Under the pieces are notes generated by a model that saw nothing but the letters and a program-made list of their open reading frames with translations, did not search any database and was not told where the DNA came from. Shown piece by piece: positions 30,448-35,817 of a stretch of DNA of 35,817 nt. The position numbers and the translations under genes are program-made. Each line of letters opens with the position of its first letter. Position 1 is the stretch's first letter. The DNA lies in assembly GCA_020722705.1 (NCBI GenBank), contig DYKI01000030.1:1-35817 (forward strand), read 5' to 3'. This DNA is from Chthonomonas calidirosea (lineage in GTDB: Bacteria > Armatimonadota > Chthonomonadetes > Chthonomonadales > CAJBBX01).

Positions 30448-32685
30448 CTAAGGCCGGGCCGGCACGCCGGAGTTTCGGCCGCTGAGCCCGACGGGCATCC
30501 AAACCGGAAGGTCGGCCACCGCCTTTCGGGCGCCGTCGGATGTCGGGATGCCCCAAGCAGTGAAGAACGGCCCCAGGTTGCGGCCAACCTGCCTCGACAG
30601 GCGCACCAGGAACTGGTCCCGCTTCTCATCATCCGTCTTCGGCCTATCCGCAGCTCTGAGCCCGGCATACTCGGCGAACAGCCTCCGAAAGGTTCCCCAG
30701 CCGAACTCCTGCTGGATCTGGGCATAGAACATCAGTGACAGGCCCGGATCGGCCTTCCACTCTTCGAATCGGGCTCCGTCGTCGAGGTACTTTCGCACTC
30801 GGGCGCTGCGCTCGGCCATGTTCAGCCAGAAGTTCGAAGCGACCGGTTCGTTGCTGACCCGCTCGCAGCAGTAGAGGCTGAACAGGTTCACCGTCGTTTC
30901 ACCCGTCCCGTCGAAGGTCCAGTCGCCGCTCTGGTGGTTGTGGCCCAGTTCGTGCCAGAAACCCCACGAGGTCCTGGATCCGCCCTGTACGATCTTGTCT
31001 CGGTCCACCATGACAGGAGGCACATCGAGCCACGTCATGATCGGGTAGCCCGAGTGCATGTAGCCGGCGCTGATCTGCCTGTCGGCACAGATGCGCTCGG
31101 GACGTGGGCGGTCGCGGGGGATGGCCGCAAGGTCGGCTATGCTGTCGAGCGCATGGTCCCACACGGCGAGAAGCGCCTCCGGATCGTCGAGCGACCGCAC
31201 CACCGATGCAGGCAGCGTGAGGATGACCTTGTCGGTGGCCAGTTCGGCCCATGGAGCCGGGCGATGGCGTATGTCGCTGCGCCAAACGTGCAGAGGCGTC
31301 CGGCCCTGAACAAACAACGGCGATTCGACGGCGCCGGCGATGCGCACCGTAATCGTTCCGAGCTTGCAGTTGTGCGGCACCACGATGTATATGAGCCCGC
31401 CGAACGGATTGCCGAACCGTGTCACCGGGTCCTTGAGCGGTGCCGCATAGCTGATGTCGGGGAAGCGCGTCCACTTGTCGTGGTGCCAGTTGGTGTCTGT
31501 ATGCGACCCGATGCGCACCCAGAGACCGGCAGTCTCGGCCCCTTGCGGCAAGGTGATCTCGATGGCTTCGCCCGCCGGCGCATAGAGGCCGGTGCTCGCC
31601 CAGTCCGGCTTGCGCGTGTTGATCTCAACGGTCGCTGCAACCCGCTTGGCATCGTCAGGAACGGCTCCCGGAAACTCCCTCGCAGCCGGATGGGCACGCA
31701 GGTTCGCGATCGGGGCCCGACGCATCTCGATGTTCTGAATGACGCACGCAATGCGTCCGATCGGGTTATCGAGCCCGAGGGGGTGCGCCTCGGTGGGGAT
31801 GGCGCTGTCGCCGGCTTGCGCCACGATGCCCCTGAGCTGCGGCAAGATGATCGGGTCGTCCGGAGGCAGGGCTCCCGCGGCATTGCCAAGCGTGAGGCCA
31901 ACCTGCGCCAGATCACCGTCATCCAGCTTCCTGCCTCCGGATGCGTGGTCCTTCAGCGCCTTCAGTGCGCGCCCGGCATGGCTGAGTTCGAGGCCGCTCC
32001 GATCGGCCAGGAAGCCCCGCCGCCCTGTCGGCTCAAGCATACCGTCGGCGATGGCGAGCCCCATGCGGGCCGTCAACCTGTTGCCGCCATAGTCCTGTGC
32101 CAGCGACCGACCGGGGTTGAGCTGCAGCCAGCCCCATCCCGGCACGCCGTCGCAGTAGCCGCCCCCTGCCGCGATGAAGTCGGCAACAGCTTCCATGAGA
32201 CGATCGTTGCCCGTCAGTCGCCCGCCGTTCAGGAACAGGACATCCGTCTGAGCCAGCCTCTGGGGCAGTTCGCCGACCTGGGCTGTTACGACCTCGAAGC
32301 CCGCCTGCTTAAGGACCGGTGCGACCATGCGCGCGTCCACCACCAGCACACGGCGTGTCTTGCGCGAGCCGCAAAGCCATGTGGCGATGTTGGTGATGAG
32401 GGCACGCTGATCGTCCCTATCGGTAGTTCCGAACAGCCCTTCATGGCCGGCAAGGACGACACGCCCCTTGCCGTAACGGGCTCCTGCCAGGATGGGCAGG
32501 CGACTCTTGCCGGATTTCCCCGTGATGATCGGAAACGCGGTCTCGGCAGAGACAGCGACGGGACCGACGATACAGCCCGGAGCGACCACCTCGGTAACGC
32601 CTTTGAGCAGCGCGTCAACGTCGGCATTCGCCTGCCGACCCGTCTGGAGCAGCGCTGCCGCTCCGAGAACCATGGCCATAAGCAC
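30448..32685 (-). CDS. M60-like zinc metallopeptidase with N-terminal amidotransferase-like domain
   Basis: About 745 residues. GTG 32685 is chosen because a GGGAGGGGG run (32702-32694) lies about ten bases upstream; GTG 32694 abuts that run, and ATG 32679 is also possible. An N-terminal hydrophobic segment (MAMVLGAAALLQTG) suggests export. Residues about 40-230 look like a class I glutamine-amidotransferase-like fold (LFGTTDRDDQRALITNIATW, VLFLNGGRL, FIAAGGGYCDG). The C-terminal half is a peptidase M60 (enhancin/TCAF-type) domain with the gluzincin site HELGHNHQ near residue 578 and the third ligand glutamate 14 residues after the second histidine (GTGETTVNLFSLY). M60 enzymes cleave mucins and other O-glycoproteins. 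The amidotransferase-like plus M60 layout resembles TCAF proteins. Confidence 0.88.
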   Translation of the reverse strand: MLMAMVLGAAALLQTGRQANADVDALLKGVTEVVAPGCIVGPVAVSAETAFPIITGKSGKSRLPILAGARYGKGRVVLAGHEGLFGTTDRDDQRALITNIATWLCGSRKTRRVLVVDARMVAPVLKQAGFEVVTAQVGELPQRLAQTDVLFLNGGRLTGNDRLMEAVADFIAAGGGYCDGVPGWGWLQLNPGRSLAQDYGGNRLTARMGLAIADGMLEPTGRRGFLADRSGLELSHAGRALKALKDHASGGRKLDDGDLAQVGLTLGNAAGALPPDDPIILPQLRGIVAQAGDSAIPTEAHPLGLDNPIGRIACVIQNIEMRRAPIANLRAHPAAREFPGAVPDDAKRVAATVEINTRKPDWASTGLYAPAGEAIEITLPQGAETAGLWVRIGSHTDTNWHHDKWTRFPDISYAAPLKDPVTRFGNPFGGLIYIVVPHNCKLGTITVRIAGAVESPLFVQGRTPLHVWRSDIRHRPAPWAELATDKVILTLPASVVRSLDDPEALLAVWDHALDSIADLAAIPRDRPRPERICADRQISAGYMHSGYPIMTWLDVPPVMVDRDKIVQGGSRTSWGFWHELGHNHQSGDWTFDGTGETTVNLFSLYCCERVSNEPVASNFWLNMAERSARVRKYLDDGARFEEWKADPGLSLMFYAQIQQEFGWGTFRRLFAEYAGLRAADRPKTDDEKRDQFLVRLSRQVGRNLGPFFTAWGIPTSDGARKAVADLPVWMPVGLSGRNSGVPARP

Positions 32686-32751
32686 GATGCACACCCCCTC
32701 CCGCGGTTGCCACAGCAGACCGCAACGCGAGCCGCCCGAGCGGCATACCCA

Positions 32752-32917
32752 TGTCGCGGCCGGGCGCTTTGACGTTTCGCCCTTCCGTTGCGTCCTGGTG
32801 TCTGAGCGGCACGAGCGACCTGGCCGTGACGACCGGTACGCCTGCGATGACCATGACCGACACTACGGCCGCAAGCGCAAGGCGCGCAACATCCTCGAAG
32901 ATATCTTCGACCTCTGA
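32752..32917 (+). pseudogene. Possible 3' remnant of a small charged (TFIIB-zinc-ribbon-like) protein gene
   Basis: This stretch between the M60 and URO-D genes has a plus-strand frame ending at TGA 32917 whose last residues read RYACDDHDRHYGRKRKARN then ILEDIFDL. The Asp/His/Tyr-rich, basic, then hydrophobic-acidic end resembles the C-terminus of small zf-TFIIB-domain proteins, and third codon positions are mostly G or C. No zinc-ribbon cysteine pairs or start codon are found, because the frame runs back into the antisense of the M60 gene. It could be a gene tail left by a rearrangement, or chance. Weak call. Confidence 0.25.
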
Positions 32918-32921
32918 CCTG

Positions 32922-34007
32922 TCAGGCGATCAGCTCTGCGATGCGCTCGACACGCGCGAAGTCGGCGTTCGGCGGCACATTGTCGCTCATACCGAGGATG
33001 AAACCGCGTCGCCCGCGCAGCGGCACGATCGTCTCCTCGATGTAGCGGTCGAACTCGTCGGCGGAGCATCCTTCGGCGCACACAAGCACGGAAGGGATGC
33101 CGCCCTGCAACACGACCTGGCCTCCGAGTGAATCGAGCGCGTCCGCCAGGGTGACGTCCGCCATAGGCGCGGTGACGATCGCTTCGACACAATCGAGCCC
33201 GCAGCCCGGCACCAGCGGGAGCAAATGTTGGGTCCGGCCGCACCAATGGCCCTCGAAGACCTTGCCGTGCGCCCGGGTGTGCTTGGCGGCCTCCTGGTAG
33301 AACGGAATGGCGTACTCGCGGAAGAGGCGTGGCGGCAAGGTCCATTCGTCCATGTTGTCGCCGGTCGCAACCACATCGCCAGGGCCTTCGGCGAGGATGC
33401 GAAAGCCCTCGACCAAGCGCTCGAACCACACCTGAATGAGCCGGTCAACCTCCGCACGATGGTCGGTCCAGAGGTAGTAGGCATCGGCATAGCCGACGTT
33501 GTTCTTGGCGAACTCGATGAACGGCACGCAGAAGCCGCCGGTCACCACCACGCCGTCGTCGCCCGTTTCGCGCAGCGCCTGTTCTGCCGGTCCATAGTCC
33601 GGCTCATAGTGCGTCGCCTCGGCCACATAGGTCATGACGCGGAGCGTGTCCAGGTCCTTCACGTAGTGCTCGCCAAGGAATCGGCTGCGGTGGGCGCCCT
33701 CGGTCGGATACCACGCAGCGCGAATGGAGCCGATGGGCGTGTGGAACCAATGGACCCGGGCAGACCCCTCGTCGGTCCACTCGGTCCGCACCGAAGGGTC
33801 GAGCACAGTCTTGATGGCGCCGGCTCGGTTCCAGATATAGCCGCCGATGGCGCGCACGATGTCGTTGCGCGATAGGTCGGCGTACGGGCGCGGCACGGTT
33901 CCTTCGGCCCTGTTGACGTTGAGCCAGTAATCGAAGTTCGGGGCCCAGACCAGTTCGTCAACCGGTTCGTTGCGCAGGGCGCGCAGGTACCGCTCGCGTT
34001 TTGTCAT
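32922..34007 (-). CDS. Uroporphyrinogen decarboxylase (URO-D) fold protein, methyltransferase-like
   Basis: A 361-residue protein from ATG 34007 (MTKRERYLRALRNEPVDE), an opening typical of URO-D-like proteins; the frame is open to 34301 but that part is antisense-like and overlaps the fucosidase. Further blocks: GGFCVPFIEFAKNNVGYADA, DVVATGDNMDEW, REYAIPFYQEAAKHTRAHGK, FEGHWCGRTQHLLPLV and VVLQGGIPSVLV. The HWCG histidine and cysteine sit where corrinoid-dependent methyltransferases (MtaA/CmuA-type) bind zinc. True HemE residues are not obvious, so haem synthesis is unlikely. ATGA (34004-34007) joins it to the upstream fucosidase gene. Such stand-alone URO-D proteins are common near carbohydrate genes in this kind of genome; the reaction is unknown. 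Confidence 0.87.
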   Translation of the reverse strand: MTKRERYLRALRNEPVDELVWAPNFDYWLNVNRAEGTVPRPYADLSRNDIVRAIGGYIWNRAGAIKTVLDPSVRTEWTDEGSARVHWFHTPIGSIRAAWYPTEGAHRSRFLGEHYVKDLDTLRVMTYVAEATHYEPDYGPAEQALRETGDDGVVVTGGFCVPFIEFAKNNVGYADAYYLWTDHRAEVDRLIQVWFERLVEGFRILAEGPGDVVATGDNMDEWTLPPRLFREYAIPFYQEAAKHTRAHGKVFEGHWCGRTQHLLPLVPGCGLDCVEAIVTAPMADVTLADALDSLGGQVVLQGGIPSVLVCAEGCSADEFDRYIEETIVPLRGRRGFILGMSDNVPPNADFARVERIAELIA

Positions 34008-35740
34008 CGGGCCGAAGCCGGTGAAAGGGAGACCTCCTTCAGGTTCATCACGGCTCCCCGCGGCATGGATGTCGCCTTCACCGTGAGCGTGTAGCGACCC
34101 GGCCGGATACGCGTGAAATCGCCAAGCACGACTGTGCGGAAGTCGGTCCATGAGCCGGTCTCCTCCACCTTGCCGTTCACCGTGGTGCCGCCCCCGCGCA
34201 TACCGAGAGTCACGTCGTATGTCGAGCCCTCGTTGCCCGGCCGGCAGGCATAGGTGACGGCAACCTGGTAGTCGGCCTCCTTCTCGACCACCACCTCCCA
34301 CGACACATAGTCATTCTGGTTGGTCCAGAAGCCGATGTTGTCGTGTCCGCCGCCGCTCTCGTATTGGGCCGAGCCATGGATGGATGCATCAGCGGCCTTG
34401 AGCCGGATCGGTCCGCCGCCCTGCTGACGAACCACCACAGCGGGATCGTCTACAACAGGCGCTCCTGCAAGGGTGAGCTCCACCACGGTGGCGATCGGGT
34501 CCAGCTTCGATGGGCGCGAGATGCTCCACGTGGGCATCTCACCTTCTGTCCCGCGTGTGACGCTCAGTCGCTCCCGTCCGGCGACGCACACGGCGCTCTT
34601 CACACGGGTCTTGAGCCCGACCACGCGCAGCCCCTCGTCGGGCCACCGGAAGACGTGCAGATAGACGCGGTTGCCCTTGACGGTGCAGCGGCCATCGAAC
34701 GAGAGACGCTTCCAGGGGCTCTTCGATGTGCCGTAGATGGCCCGGCCGTTGACGGCAAGCCACTTCCCCATCCCCTGAAGGCGCTCATGGATCGGCTGGG
34801 GGAACTCTCCGAGCTCCGTGGGACCGACATTGAGCAGGAAGTTGCCGCCCTTGTGGGCGATATCGCAGAGCTTGCGGATGAGGTTCTCGGTGGATTTCCA
34901 GTTGGTGTTGTCGCGCGTGTAGCCCCACGTGTCGTTGATCGTCATGCAGGTTTCCCACAGGCGATCATTGGGCATGGCGCCCGCGGGTATGGTCTGCTCG
35001 GGCGTTGAATGATCCTCGGGCCGCTGATTGCGGTCGTTGATGATGATCCGGGGCTGCAGGCGGCGGACCATGGCGTTGACTTCCTCCGACCGCAGCTCCT
35101 GCGCGTTGTGCTCCCAGCCTCCGTCGAACCACAGCACCGCCACCGGACCGTAGTTCGTCAGCAGCTCCGCAAGTTGGCCCTTCATGTAGTCAATGTAGCG
35201 GTCGAGGGACGCGCCGGCGGCGGGTCGCGTCTCCTTCTCCCAGTCACGCCGCGGCAGATAGTCCGGATGGTGCCAGTCCATGATGGAATGATAGAAGCCG
35301 AGCTTGATCCCTTGCTTCCTGCATTCGGCGGCCAGCTCCTTGAGGGGGTCGCGCTTGAATGGTGTGGCCTTCGTGATGCACCAATCCGTGAGCCTGGTGT
35401 CGAACATGCAGAAGCCGTCGTGGTGCTTGCTGGTGATGACGATGTACTTCATGCCGGCTTGCTTGGCCGTGCGGACCCACTGCGCCGCATCGAACCGGAC
35501 GGGGTTGAACTGAGGCGCGAACTTCTCGTAGTCCTTCACCTGCATGCGCGAGCCGCTGAGGTACCACTCGGCGCCGCCCCTGGCGCTCGCGGGCACGGCA
35601 TAAACGCCCCAGTGGATGAACATGCCGAACTTCGCCTCGCGCCACCATTTCGTTCGGCCTGCGAACTGCGCGGGCGTCTCCTTGACGGGCGCCGCGACGA
35701 TGGGGAGCAACGCCAGCAGAGCCAAGCCGGTGCAGGCCAT
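34004..35740 (-). CDS. Alpha-L-fucosidase (GH29) with C-terminal carbohydrate-binding-like domain
   Basis: A 578-residue exported glycosidase that releases alpha-linked L-fucose. ATG 35740 has AGGAGGT upstream and a signal peptide (ACTGLALLALLPIVAAPVKE). The GH29 barrel (about 30-345) shows KFGMFIHWGVYAVPA, KYIVITSKHHDGFCMFD, GIKLGFYHSIMDWHHPDY and the nucleophile Asp206 in VLWFDGGWEHN; NFLLNVGPTELGEFPQ closes it. A small beta domain follows (about 350-430), then a CBM-like jelly roll (about 445-575) with DNIGFWTNQNDYVSWEVVVE, YQVAVTYACRPGNEGSTYDV and the end MNLKEVSLSPA. The stop overlaps the start of the URO-D gene. Retaining hydrolysis is expected for this family. Confidence 0.95.
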   Translation of the reverse strand: MACTGLALLALLPIVAAPVKETPAQFAGRTKWWREAKFGMFIHWGVYAVPASARGGAEWYLSGSRMQVKDYEKFAPQFNPVRFDAAQWVRTAKQAGMKYIVITSKHHDGFCMFDTRLTDWCITKATPFKRDPLKELAAECRKQGIKLGFYHSIMDWHHPDYLPRRDWEKETRPAAGASLDRYIDYMKGQLAELLTNYGPVAVLWFDGGWEHNAQELRSEEVNAMVRRLQPRIIINDRNQRPEDHSTPEQTIPAGAMPNDRLWETCMTINDTWGYTRDNTNWKSTENLIRKLCDIAHKGGNFLLNVGPTELGEFPQPIHERLQGMGKWLAVNGRAIYGTSKSPWKRLSFDGRCTVKGNRVYLHVFRWPDEGLRVVGLKTRVKSAVCVAGRERLSVTRGTEGEMPTWSISRPSKLDPIATVVELTLAGAPVVDDPAVVVRQQGGGPIRLKAADASIHGSAQYESGGGHDNIGFWTNQNDYVSWEVVVEKEADYQVAVTYACRPGNEGSTYDVTLGMRGGGTTVNGKVEETGSWTDFRTVVLGDFTRIRPGRYTLTVKATSMPRGAVMNLKEVSLSPASAR

Positions 35741-35817
35741 GGGTGACCTCCTGATGACGGTCCCGTTGGGAGGACCGAGATGGAGCCGAGTTCGACGTGC
35801 GTATGGGCGACTCCTTG

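Noticed and set aside
30934-32772. Plus-strand open frame of 612 codons
   Set aside because: It is antisense to the M60 peptidase gene, which has an intact HELGH site; the frame has no protein-like features.

Overview
The window is about 36 kb of GC-rich (roughly 60-65%) bacterial chromosome. The best clue to its owner is the type II secretion/pilin-like protein at 8845-9570. Its N-terminal stretch ([16 protein letters not shown], then [14 protein letters not shown] and MMYAQDYDE) is the form typical of Armatimonadota. A secreted DUF1501/PPC pair, GH99-like, GH29 and M60 enzymes, a DUF5666 protein and two ATP synthase b subunits fit that phylum or a neighbouring one. This is a lineage inference from gene content; no 16S rRNA or tRNA gene was seen.

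Layout. (1) 1-5523, plus strand: 36-bp tandem repeats, then a Tat-exported DUF1501 protein, a PPC-domain protein and a beta-helix (pectate-lyase-like) protein. (2) 5525-9570, minus strand: pilin-like protein, FmdE-family protein, ECF transporter S component, a short Nif3-like protein, a SAM methyltransferase and a GH99/WbsX-like protein, closely spaced. Two 9-bp-period repeat arrays flank the FmdE gene. (3) 9735-14675: a secreted glutathione peroxidase converging on a giant secreted protein with eight Ig-like repeats. (4) 14886-22144, plus strand: an ACT-domain protein overlapping aspartate kinase, then a partial F-type ATP synthase operon, atpZ-atpI-B-E-F-F'-H-A. The gamma, beta and epsilon genes do not follow; an IS3-family remnant lies there instead. 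(5) 22890-30382: an uncharacterised secreted protein, a cold shock protein with a clear terminator, a fused multihaem cytochrome c / cytochrome b membrane protein, a secreted alpha/beta hydrolase and a DUF5666 protein. A cluster of hairpins with C-rich loops, including a REP-like palindrome, separates the cytochrome and hydrolase genes. (6) 30448-35740, minus strand: alpha-L-fucosidase (GH29) translationally coupled to a uroporphyrinogen-decarboxylase-fold protein, then an M60-like metallopeptidase, together suggesting attack on fucosylated glycoproteins or mucin-like polymers.

How it fits together. The organism looks like a heterotroph with many exported polymer-degrading proteins, quinone-linked multihaem electron transfer and an F-type ATPase. 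The least ordinary items are: the FmdE-ECF-Nif3-methyltransferase cassette; the ACT protein that is a paralogue of the regulatory tail of the aspartate kinase it overlaps; the interrupted atp operon and the enlarged alpha subunit; the 9-bp-period arrays of a GTCGGAC/ATGGGAC heptamer; and the fucosidase-URO-D coupling.
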